Of a DNA stretch of 29,856 nucleotides, positions 1-4,673 are shown in pieces. The notes beneath the pieces are model-generated. The model did no database searches. It was not told where the DNA came from and saw nothing but the letters and a program-made list of their open reading frames with translations. The stretch's first letter is position 1, and each line of letters starts with the position of its first letter. The DNA lies in IMG/VR virus record IMGVR_UViG_3300020578_000310, positions 1-29,856 of that record; one strand, given 5' to 3'. The stretch comes from a virus. A program made the translations under genes and the position numbers.

Positions 1-108
1 TCTTACCTACAATTCCGTCGCAGAGTATTGCGCGGGTTTGACTGTCTTATGCTACCTTGGAAAGGCATGTGGATTGGGATTGAGACCGATGGTTATACTC
101 ACACGTGA
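1..108 (+). CDS. Possible 3' end of an upstream gene (partial)
   Basis: The frame starting at base 1 stays open to a TGA at 106-108 and would encode the last 35 residues of a protein ending GMWIGIETDGYTHT. The stop lies just before the first 12-mer repeat pair at 110. That matches the arrangement downstream, where the genes at 259 and 628 also end shortly before a repeat pair. A second frame is also open across this stretch (stop at 125-127), so the frame choice rests on context. No family is recognised. Confidence 0.3.
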   Translation, partial: SYLQFRRRVLRGFDCLMLPWKGMWIGIETDGYTHT

Positions 109-109
109 G

Positions 110-140
110 ACTTTACCGGCGCACTGAAACTTTACCGGCG
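110..140 (+). repeat. Iteron-like 12-mer pair 1
   Basis: Two exact copies of ACTTTACCGGCG, at 110-121 and 129-140, are separated by the 7-nt spacer CACTGAA (19-bp period, nearly two helical turns). A CACGTG-centred imperfect palindrome lies directly upstream at about 98-113. The same unit recurs at 500, 1307, 1424 and (half) 1508. Confidence 0.9.
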
Positions 141-159
141 TGATTTCTCCACACGCCTC

Positions 160-197
160 GCCCCCCGCGAATTTATTTTTGCGGGGGGCTTTTATTT
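160..197 (+). terminator. Intrinsic terminator T1
   Basis: A 9-bp G/C stem (160-168 pairing with 181-189) with an A/T-rich loop is followed by a T-rich tract at 190-197. It would end transcription from the partial gene at the left edge. Promoter P1 follows within a few bases. Confidence 0.85.
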
Positions 198-198
198 G

Positions 199-227
199 TT
201 GACTTTTATTTGACTTGCCTCTATATT
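199..227 (+). promoter_or_regulatory. Sigma70-like promoter P1
   Basis: A -35 element TTGACT (199-204) and a -10 element TATATT (222-227) are spaced by 17 bp, placing the start about 25 bp before the ATG at 259. The stretch from the T-tract of T1 through the -35 is almost identical to the same stretch before the gene at 628, including a second TTGACT at 210-215. This looks like a copied cassette. Confidence 0.7.
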
Positions 228-258
228 ATCAGAGTAACGCAAACCAAGGAGAAAGATC

Positions 259-492
259 ATGCGTTCAATTTCCACTATCGCACGCGAGATCCGCGCAGAC
301 TGGACAAAGCCATACTTTGGCGCAGTCCCATACTTAAGCGCAATGCAGTCTCTCGATAGCATCGAGGATAACTATTATGAGGATAGCGGCAAATCCGTTG
401 TTCTCTACTTTCTGGCGAACGCGCAGACTTGGAAGGGAGACAAAGCACGGGCGATAAAGGCCGAGCTTAAGAAGCTCTGCGGCATCAAATAA
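259..492 (+). CDS. Small conserved phage/plasmid-type protein, 77 aa
   Basis: This soluble 77-residue protein starts MRSISTIAREIRADW. It contains PYFGAVPYLSAM near residues 18-29 and a Lys-rich C-terminus, KAELKKLCGIK. I recognise the pattern as a small protein carried by many phages and mobile elements, but I know of no experimental function. The ATG at 259 follows an AGGAG-type ribosome binding site (near 246-252). The gene has its own promoter (199-227) and its own downstream repeat pair and terminator (500-563). It is therefore an autonomous single-gene unit, as expected of a moron. No membrane segment, signal peptide or catalytic motif is visible. Confidence 0.75.
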   Translation: MRSISTIAREIRADWTKPYFGAVPYLSAMQSLDSIEDNYYEDSGKSVVLYFLANAQTWKGDKARAIKAELKKLCGIK

Positions 493-499
493 AATTAGC

Positions 500-530
500 A
501 CTTTACCGGCGCATTGAGACTTTACCGGCG
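500..530 (+). repeat. Iteron-like 12-mer pair 2
   Basis: Exact ACTTTACCGGCG copies lie at 500-511 and 519-530 with the 7-nt spacer CATTGAG. The pair begins 8 bp after the stop codon of the gene at 259 and directly abuts the stem of terminator T2. Confidence 0.9.
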
Positions 531-563
531 CGGGCCCGTTTCTCCACAAGCGGGCCCGTTTTT
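531..563 (+). terminator. Intrinsic terminator T2
   Basis: CGGGCCCG at 531-538 pairs with the identical self-complementary octamer at 551-558 around a 12-nt loop, followed by a T-run (559-563). The loop contains TTTCTCCACA, which also occurs just before T1 at 143-152. Confidence 0.85.
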
Positions 564-568
564 ATTTG

Positions 569-596
569 TTGACTTTCATTTGACTTGTGTTATTCT
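569..596 (+). promoter_or_regulatory. Sigma70-like promoter P2
   Basis: A -35 element TTGACT (569-574) and a -10 TATTCT (591-596) are spaced by 16 bp. The -35 region matches P1 with one difference over about 28 bp. The two promoters diverge from the spacer onward, so P2 may be weaker or differently controlled. Confidence 0.6.
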
Positions 597-627
597 TGGC
601 GCGTCAATTCCATAGAAAGGGAACATC

Positions 628-1275
628 ATGACAACGTTAAAAGAAGCGCAAAGCGCAGGAAAAATTTCGACGGCTAACTCAAAGATGCCGGGCTCAACTT
701 TCGGCGTGTCCGCAAAACATTGCAACGTAGGCGGCAAGCTAGCTCAGCTCAAGGGTTCGGTGTGCTATGAATGCTACGCCTTAAAAGCTCAAAAAAGATG
801 GCCGTCGGTTGACATCGGATGGACCGGCAACTTGGACAAAGCCACGCGCATGATAAGCGCGGACCCTGCCCGCTGGATCGCTTATATGAGCTTCCAAATT
901 AACAGGGCTTTCCTAAAGACCGGCGAACCCTTCCACCGGTGGTTCGATAGTGGAGACTTGCAATCGGTTGAGATGCTAGAGGCAATCTGCGACGTCGCAC
1001 GCGCCACGCCCCAGATCCGCCATTGGCTTCCGACACGCGAGACAAAGATCATTAATGACTTTACCGGCTCGATCCCAGACAATCTTGTCGTGCGGATCTC
1101 GAGCCCGATGATTGATGACAAGCCAATCAACAAATACATATGGACGAGCACGGTCCACAAGAACAGTGAACCGGTCGGGCATGTCTGCCCTGCCCGTCAC
1201 CAAGGCAATGCCTGCGGGTCATGCCGCGCTTGTTGGTCAGATGACATCCGAAACATCTCCTACCCCCTCCACTAA
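628..1275 (+). CDS. GP88-family (phage gene 88-like) Cys-rich protein
   Basis: This 215-residue protein is recognisable as the phage 'gene product 88' family. The signature is KMPGSTFGVSAKHCN (19-33), CYECYA (46-51), the central FDSGDLQSVEML (106-117) and a C-terminal Cys cluster: C187, C196, C199 and C202 (CGSCRAC). The cysteines suggest zinc or an iron-sulphur cluster. The family's biochemistry is not known to me, so any enzymatic role is inference. The ATG at 628 follows AAAGGGAAC. It has its own promoter P2 and is followed by a repeat pair (1307-1338) and terminator T3. The codons for D144-G147 contain a near-copy of the 12-mer repeat. Confidence 0.8.
   Translation: MTTLKEAQSAGKISTANSKMPGSTFGVSAKHCNVGGKLAQLKGSVCYECYALKAQKRWPSVDIGWTGNLDKATRMISADPARWIAYMSFQINRAFLKTGEPFHRWFDSGDLQSVEMLEAICDVARATPQIRHWLPTRETKIINDFTGSIPDNLVVRISSPMIDDKPINKYIWTSTVHKNSEPVGHVCPARHQGNACGSCRACWSDDIRNISYPLH
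1058..1069 (+). repeat. Degenerate 12-mer inside the GP88-like gene
   Basis: ACTTTACCGGCT matches the intergenic 12-mer at 11 of 12 positions and encodes DFTG. A second copy at the usual 19-bp spacing is absent, so this could be chance or a weak binding site. Confidence 0.4.
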
Positions 1276-1306
1276 GGGGTAGTTACTCTTTGCTTAGCTT
1301 ATTGAT

Positions 1307-1338
1307 ACTTTACCGGCGTGCGTGCTACTTTACCGGCG
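1307..1338 (+). repeat. Iteron-like 12-mer pair 3
   Basis: Exact ACTTTACCGGCG copies lie at 1307-1318 and 1327-1338, here with an 8-nt spacer (20-bp period). They lie 31 bp after the GP88-like gene and before terminator T3. Confidence 0.9.
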
Positions 1339-1374
1339 CGACGTTGACAAACCTCCCCTGTCCGTTGCCAACTG

Positions 1375-1411
1375 CCCACGGTTGAGCGCCTGCGCTCCCG
1401 TGGGTCTTTTT
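1375..1411 (+). terminator. Intrinsic terminator T3
   Basis: The outer stem CCCACGG (1375-1381) pairs with CCGTGGG (1398-1404). The inner stem GAGCGC/GCGCTC (1384-1389 with 1392-1397) is separated from it by a two-base bulge. A T-rich run follows at 1405-1411. It ends rightward transcription of the GP88-like unit. No T-run is present for leftward transcripts. Confidence 0.85.
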
Positions 1412-1426
1412 GTTTCACGTGAAACT
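1411..1426 (+). promoter_or_regulatory. parS: parS-like centromere site
   Basis: TGTTTCACGTGAAACT matches the bacterial chromosomal parS consensus TGTTTCACGTGAAACA at 15 of 16 positions. It includes the perfect palindrome TTTCACGTGAAA. It lies immediately after terminator T3 and overlaps by three bases the first 12-mer of pair 4. It is intergenic, so coding constraint does not explain it. No ParA or ParB gene is visible in the window. If functional, it would recruit either host ParB or a phage ParB encoded elsewhere. Confidence 0.65.
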
Positions 1427-1454
1427 TTACCGGCGCAGTCGGACTTTACCGGCG
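1424..1454 (+). repeat. Iteron-like 12-mer pair 4
   Basis: Exact ACTTTACCGGCG copies lie at 1424-1435 and 1443-1454 with the 7-nt spacer CAGTCGG. The pair overlaps the parS-like site. The second copy supplies the TAA stop codon (reverse strand, 1446-1448) of the leftward nuclease gene. Confidence 0.9.
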
Positions 1455-1868
1455 CGACTCATGAATTTTATTCATCTCTGAGCTGATGAAATCTATCAGG
1501 ATTTGCCACTTTACCGGCGCACTGAGCACTAGATCTGGTGTCGACTGACCTTTGACCACTAAATCTAGTAGTTTTACACATGAAAAAATTTCAACGACCT
1601 CTGCCCGTGGACGGCTGACCAAGTTAAACACGTTCGGTAGTATAGTACTTCTTCTTGTCTGCCAAGCAATTTGAGGAGGACGCCACAAAGAGGCCGCTTG
1701 CAAAAGCTTGCGGTGTTCTACCTTGTTCTCAACCCAGAATTCACCAAAGGAGGCGGCTCCGTTAACGTCTGGAATACCAACGCCTGCCCACGCCTCAATC
1801 CGTGTCCAGTGAATCGTCGGTGTCGCTTTGCGCAGAGACTGATACATTTGTTTTTCGGTTTGGAACAA
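1446..1868 (-). CDS. PD-(D/E)XK (VRR-NUC/Hjc-like) nuclease
   Basis: This 140-residue protein has a restriction-nuclease-fold pattern: RIEAWAGVGIPDVNG with E25 and D34, then FWVENKV with E47 and K49 (the D-ExK core), then a conserved RPPQIAWQTRR segment (63-73). Small phage proteins of this type are annotated as VRR-NUC or Holliday-junction-resolvase-like. They may process replication or packaging intermediates, and adjacency to terminase fits that. The likely start is TTG at 1868. A strong AAGGAG precedes it by 7 nt, inside the terminase gene, giving a 74-nt overlap; the next ATG (codon 8) has no such site. The C-terminal ~35 residues run through the repeat region and contain one full 12-mer (1508-1519) as coding sequence. 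Confidence 0.75.
   Translation of the reverse strand: MFQTEKQMYQSLRKATPTIHWTRIEAWAGVGIPDVNGAASFGEFWVENKVEHRKLLQAASLWRPPQIAWQTRRSTILPNVFNLVSRPRAEVVEIFSCVKLLDLVVKGQSTPDLVLSAPVKWQILIDFISSEMNKIHESRR
1508..1519 (+). repeat. Single 12-mer with decayed partner
   Basis: An exact ACTTTACCGGCG is followed by the usual-type spacer CACTGAG, but the partner position (1527-1538) no longer matches. This looks like a half-decayed pair. It lies inside the coding region of the leftward nuclease, encoding APVK on that strand. Confidence 0.8.
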
Positions 1869-2388
1869 AGTCTATCTCCTTCGGGGGGAGCATCGCCTGC
1901 TTCAAAGCAGGGTATTGCTCTTGCAGCTTTTGAAGCTCGGCGAGCACCTCCTCACGGGACATCTGATCGATCTTACCAACAAGAATTTCAGAGCGGCTGA
2001 TGTAGAGGCCTGCCGCCATGCCACGTTGTTTCTCTGCCGCCACGGCAGGGCCAAGGGCTTTCTGCTCGATGGCAAGGTCACGGAGGCGGGCGAGCTGGCT
2101 GATGTGCGACTCGTAGGTGACCTCATGTTGCTTTGCGAGATCTTTCTCAAGTTGACGGATGCGTTCAATGATCTTGGGGTTGTCCCGCCCGTTCATGAAG
2201 CGAGAGGCCACGACGGCAGGATCCTGATAGCCCGCCTTCTCTGCTGCTTCGGTTTGGTTCATAAACCCAAAGACAAAGTTGCGGCAAAAGTCCTCCTGTT
2301 TCTGGGTCAGCCCAGACTCGAGCTTGGTAAGCACGGTCTTGGGAGGGGCGACAGTCTTCACATAGTGGGTCTGCTTACGATCCTTCAC
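1795..2388 (-). CDS. terS: Terminase small subunit
   Basis: This 197-residue protein would recognise concatemeric phage DNA and recruit the large terminase for packaging. Support comes from the N-terminal helix-turn-helix of the Terminase_2 type: LTQKQEDFCRNFVFG, NQTEAAEKAGYQDPAVVASR (about residues 27-63). A coiled-coil-like oligomerisation region follows (KIIERIRQLEKDL and onward), and an acidic C-terminal tail ends DTDDSLDTD. The start is GTG at 2388, with a purine-rich AAAGAGAAC upstream. It is the first gene of a leftward unit and overlaps the nuclease gene. The large subunit is not adjacent in this window. Confidence 0.8.
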   Translation of the reverse strand: MKDRKQTHYVKTVAPPKTVLTKLESGLTQKQEDFCRNFVFGFMNQTEAAEKAGYQDPAVVASRFMNGRDNPKIIERIRQLEKDLAKQHEVTYESHISQLARLRDLAIEQKALGPAVAAEKQRGMAAGLYISRSEILVGKIDQMSREEVLAELQKLQEQYPALKQAMLPPKEIDFVPNRKTNVSVSAQSDTDDSLDTD

Positions 2389-2497
2389 AGTGTTCTCTTT
2401 CTGTTCTGATTTTCCCAGTAAGGCATTCTACTCAAAGGAAATTTTATTTCTAGAGAAAAGATCTTTGTTTCCACGCGCGGGGGGAACCTATTTGAAC

Positions 2498-2516
2498 CTA
2501 TCAAAAGTTTTGATAG
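2498..2516. promoter_or_regulatory. 19-bp palindromic operator candidate
   Basis: The arms CTATCAAAA and TTTTGATAG are perfectly complementary around one central base. The size and symmetry fit a dimeric repressor site. It lies about 110 bp upstream of the terminase start, on the leftward transcription side. Confidence 0.5.
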
Positions 2517-2532
2517 AATATATCGTGTAAGC

Positions 2533-2680
2533 CTTTGAATATATTGATATAGTCATATATCGTACCAATCCAGTATATCTAATCCTAAAAATTTCTATTT
2601 GGGGGCGCGCGCGCAGATTCGGTTTGAAAAATGCATTTTCTCTAAAAGTCCAATATATGACTATATCAATATATTCAAAG
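2533..2680. repeat. Long inverted repeat (28-bp perfect arms)
   Basis: The arm at 2533-2560 (beginning CTTTGAATATATTGATATAG) is the exact reverse complement of 2653-2680. Weaker pairing continues outward for about 20 bp (around 2512-2532 against 2681-2701: GATAG, ATATAT and TAAG blocks conserved). The 92-bp spacer holds a GC-alternating tract and a small palindrome. It could extrude as a cruciform or carry two inverted copies of a binding-site array. Confidence 0.9.
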
Positions 2681-2806
2681 ACTTAGCCAATATATCCTAT
2701 CACTCTTATAGTATAATATATCAAATGACCAAGGTCAGAGGTCACCGTACAACCACCCATGCACCTACCGCATAGCGGATATGCATTCTTACCACAACTC
2801 CTGGAG

Positions 2807-2834
2807 TTTACAATTTGTGCACAATCACTATGAT
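2807..2834 (+). promoter_or_regulatory. Sigma70-like early promoter
   Basis: TTTACA (2807-2812) and TATGAT (2829-2834) are spaced by 16 bp, each 5 of 6 to consensus. They lie about 30 bp upstream of the AGGA ribosome binding site of the first early gene (2871). It would drive the long rightward operon. Confidence 0.55.
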
Positions 2835-2870
2835 AACCTATGTTGATTTGTTCGTAGAAAGGAACATCAC

Positions 2871-3293
2871 ATGGGTCTCGATATGTATTTAAGTGCCAAG
2901 CGGTCTTTTTGGTATGACGAAGAGCCACCGAAGCTTGAAGATATGCCAGAGGGCTTTCGTGTTCGGGGAGTATTCGCGGATGCCGCCTGTTGGCGGAAGG
3001 CAAACCACATCCACCAGTGGTTCGTGGACAACGTACAGGACGGAGTAGACGATTGCCGCCCCTATGAAGTGTCCCGTGATCAGCTTGAGGCACTCGTTGA
3101 CCTCTGCAAAGAAGTCCTCACTGACCCGTCAGAAGCAGAGGACAAACTGCCTACGACAGACGGCTTCTTCTTTGGGTCGACTGACTACGAGCAGTGGTAC
3201 AAGGATAACCTTCAGCTAACAATTACCCAGATCGAGAAGGTGCTTGCCTCCTTCAACGACAACTGGTCATTTGAATATCAATCCTCTTGGTAA
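2871..3293 (+). CDS. Conserved phage protein with MGLDMYL start, 140 aa
   Basis: This is the first gene of the rightward early block, read from the promoter at 2807-2834, with AAAGGAAC before the ATG. The protein begins MGLDMYLSAKRSFW. It carries CWRKANHIHQWFVDNVQDG (about 41-59), DDC followed by YEVSRDQLEALVDLC, and LPTTDGFFFGSTDYEQWY (about 93-110). I recognise this as a protein family seen widely in phages and some bacterial genomes, without a known function. It is acidic, soluble, and has no visible catalytic or membrane motif. Confidence 0.75.
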   Translation: MGLDMYLSAKRSFWYDEEPPKLEDMPEGFRVRGVFADAACWRKANHIHQWFVDNVQDGVDDCRPYEVSRDQLEALVDLCKEVLTDPSEAEDKLPTTDGFFFGSTDYEQWYKDNLQLTITQIEKVLASFNDNWSFEYQSSW

Positions 3294-3314
3294 GCTCGCA
3301 GAAAGGAGCACGCT

Positions 3315-3566
3315 ATGGAAATGCACTTAAACTTAAACTACCAGATGACCACCAAAGACGGTCTCGTCTTGGGTGTCTGGAACGAGAAGAAAACCTCGGC
3401 TCATCTCGACTATTATGTTGGACCGTTTGAGGACGAGGACAGCGCGAAGAAATACGCTGACGACTACACCAAGTCGTGGCAGATGGGCTACAATGGCAGA
3501 GGACGGGCGACAAAGCTCAATCACTCCTTCTATGTGGCCTGCTCCCGTTGGACATCGTGTGACTGA
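3315..3566 (+). CDS. Small hypothetical early protein, 83 aa
   Basis: The ATG at 3315 follows a good AAAGGAGC site and lies 21 bp after the previous stop. The protein MEMHLNLNYQMTTKDG contains GPFEDEDSAKKYADDYTKSW, a helical acidic stretch. It ends with two cysteines near the C-terminus (ACSRWTSCD). I do not recognise a family. Context places it with the other small early genes of the operon. Confidence 0.6.
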   Translation: MEMHLNLNYQMTTKDGLVLGVWNEKKTSAHLDYYVGPFEDEDSAKKYADDYTKSWQMGYNGRGRATKLNHSFYVACSRWTSCD

Positions 3567-3591
3567 GGACCGAAACCACGGGAGCTGAGCA

Positions 3592-3777
3592 ATGAAAATC
3601 AAATATATCTGCATACAGTGCGGCTCTGATCACGTAAGTCGGGACGCCTCCTGCCGTTGGAATATCGAAACCCAACAGTGGGAGATCGCCAATTTCACAA
3701 ACTTCACGTTTTGCCATGACTGCAACGACAATTTGATAATTTTGGAACTCCCGATTGAAGAAGGAGAAGACCAATGA
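3592..3777 (+). CDS. Zinc-ribbon-like small protein, 61 aa
   Basis: The protein holds two CxxC pairs, C7/C10 (CIQC) and C41/C44 (CHDC), spaced about 30 residues apart, with an additional C21. This is the usual layout of a zinc ribbon. It has an acidic C-terminus (EEGEDQ). Its last bases overlap the start of the next gene by 4 nt (ATGA), indicating translational coupling. It may bind nucleic acid or protein, and nothing more specific can be said. Confidence 0.6.
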   Translation: MKIKYICIQCGSDHVSRDASCRWNIETQQWEIANFTNFTFCHDCNDNLIILELPIEEGEDQ

Positions 3778-4118
3778 ACGTAGAACAACGCCAAGCTATC
3801 GAACGCAAGATCGTGGGGATGGTCATCGACGCGGCCTTTGAGATGGGTTTCAAGATCCGAATCGACAATGGCGGGGAGCCGGAGGAAGAGATCGCCTGCG
3901 CCACTGCAGAGGAAGCCAAGGCCAACATCATGCAGACGGACGAGGAGTACCTCCATTTGTTCGTCCAGACCGAAGAACGCCCGTGGAAAGGGGTTGGGTG
4001 GGTCTGGTGCGTCTATGGCAATGACGGCTACGACGTGATTGCTGACTACTCGAACAACGAAGCCGCGAGAAAAATCGTAGAACCAATTTATGACCTGACC
4101 GAGAAAGGACAGATCTAA
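3774..4118 (+). CDS. Hypothetical acidic early protein, 114 aa
   Basis: The start overlaps the previous stop by 4 nt and is preceded by GAAGGAGAAG. The protein MNVEQRQAIERKIVGMV has an alpha/beta look: CATAEEAKANIMQTDEEYLHLF followed by GWVWCVYGNDGYDVIADYS. The second part resembles small phage proteins of unknown function that present an aromatic beta strand. No catalytic residues are recognised. The stop overlaps the next start by 1 nt. Confidence 0.6.
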   Translation: MNVEQRQAIERKIVGMVIDAAFEMGFKIRIDNGGEPEEEIACATAEEAKANIMQTDEEYLHLFVQTEERPWKGVGWVWCVYGNDGYDVIADYSNNEAARKIVEPIYDLTEKGQI

Positions 4119-4369
4119 TGCCGTCGTATACCATACAGCGATTAATCGATGCCTTGAAGAACCTGCCGTCGCACGCAACAGTCTATGTCTGGGATGACGG
4201 TGATCGTCATGCTATCTTGTCAGTGGACAAGGTCGATGAAACAACGGTCGATCTTAACATCAATGCGATTGACTCGACGGAAGAACTTAGCCGGTTGCAA
4301 CGTCAGCTCGACGACCTGAGAAAGGTGGCGAGACTGAACTTACAGTTGACAGGGATCAACAAAAAGTAG
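4118..4369 (+). CDS. Small phage protein with VYVWDDGDRH motif, 83 aa
   Basis: The protein starts MPSYTIQRLIDALKNLPSHA, then VYVWDDGDRHAILSVDKVD (about 22-40). This resembles a small family common in phages that begins with a helix and a short beta sheet. The last 30 residues (TEELSRLQRQLDDLRKVARL) form a likely coiled coil for oligomerisation. Function is unknown. The start overlaps the previous stop (TAATG), so it is the last gene of a coupled trio. Confidence 0.6.
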   Translation: MPSYTIQRLIDALKNLPSHATVYVWDDGDRHAILSVDKVDETTVDLNINAIDSTEELSRLQRQLDDLRKVARLNLQLTGINKK

Positions 4370-4431
4370 ATACTGATTCGTGGTTTAATTTACAAAAACG
4401 CATAATTAAAAACCAGAGAAAGAAGGGGAAT

Positions 4432-4662
4432 ATGGACAAATATCAAAACGCAAATTTTCTTGTGTCTCGTAGTCTTGAGGTCAGTGCACTGTGCCTGACC
4501 TCAGCGGACAAGGCTTTTCTCAGTATCGTTTTGGATGGGTATCGCGCAGAGATGGAGCGTGCTCTGTCTGATCCTGCGATGCCTTCCCGCACTCGCGAAT
4601 TTATCTTGAAGGAAGTTGCTGACTCGAAGCGTCTCTCTGGCCTGATGACAGGTGACCAATGA
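4432..4662 (+). CDS. Hypothetical helical protein, 76 aa
   Basis: The ATG at 4432 follows GAAGGGGAAT. The predicted helical protein (SADKAFLSIVLDGYRAEMERAL, then TREFILKEVADSKRL) has no recognised domain. It ends with MTGDQ, and the next protein begins with MTGDQ. A tandem 14-bp duplication spanning the junction causes this. A 62-bp gap upstream holds an AT-rich inverted repeat (about 4382-4414) that may be a weak hairpin. Confidence 0.55.
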   Translation: MDKYQNANFLVSRSLEVSALCLTSADKAFLSIVLDGYRAEMERALSDPAMPSRTREFILKEVADSKRLSGLMTGDQ

Positions 4663-4673
4663 CAGGTGACCAA
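4646..4673 (+). repeat. Tandem 14-bp duplication at a gene junction
   Basis: TGACAGGTGACCAA is present twice in direct tandem (4646-4659, 4660-4673). The duplication creates the overlapping stop/start. The first gene ends with, and the second begins with, the same MTGDQ peptide. Confidence 0.85.

Larger units (their letters stand above)
2389..2870. other. Divergent intergenic control region, candidate origin
   Basis: This 482-bp stretch separates the leftward terminase unit from the rightward early block, and I see no convincing gene in it. It contains a 19-bp palindrome (2498-2516), two GAACCTAT direct repeats 10 bp apart (2484, 2494), a perfect 28-bp inverted repeat (2533-2560 and 2653-2680), and GGGGGCGCGCGCGC (2601-2614). 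It also contains the palindrome AAAATGCATTTT (2628-2639), a TGACC-AA-GGTCA-GA-GGTCA cluster (2726-2744), and a promoter (2807-2834). AT-rich DNA next to a G/C-alternating tract and long inverted repeats is typical of replication origins or multi-operator switches. Function is inferred. Confidence 0.6.

Noticed and set aside
1344-1372. Possible promoter TTGACA at 1344-1349
   Set aside because: The -35 is perfect, but the 17-bp-spaced -10 would be GCCAAC and no gene follows before terminator T3.
110-1519. CRISPR array
   Set aside because: Repeats are only 12 bp, paired at short spacing, with long gene-containing gaps and related (not unique) spacers.
1915-2409. Rightward 164-codon open frame over the terminase gene
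   Set aside because: It is antisense to a well-supported terminase small subunit and is probably a shadow of its codon bias.
2683-3093. Leftward 136-codon open frame across the control region
   Set aside because: It overlaps the conserved rightward gene at 2871 and the promoter, has no convincing start site, and its protein shows no recognisable pattern.
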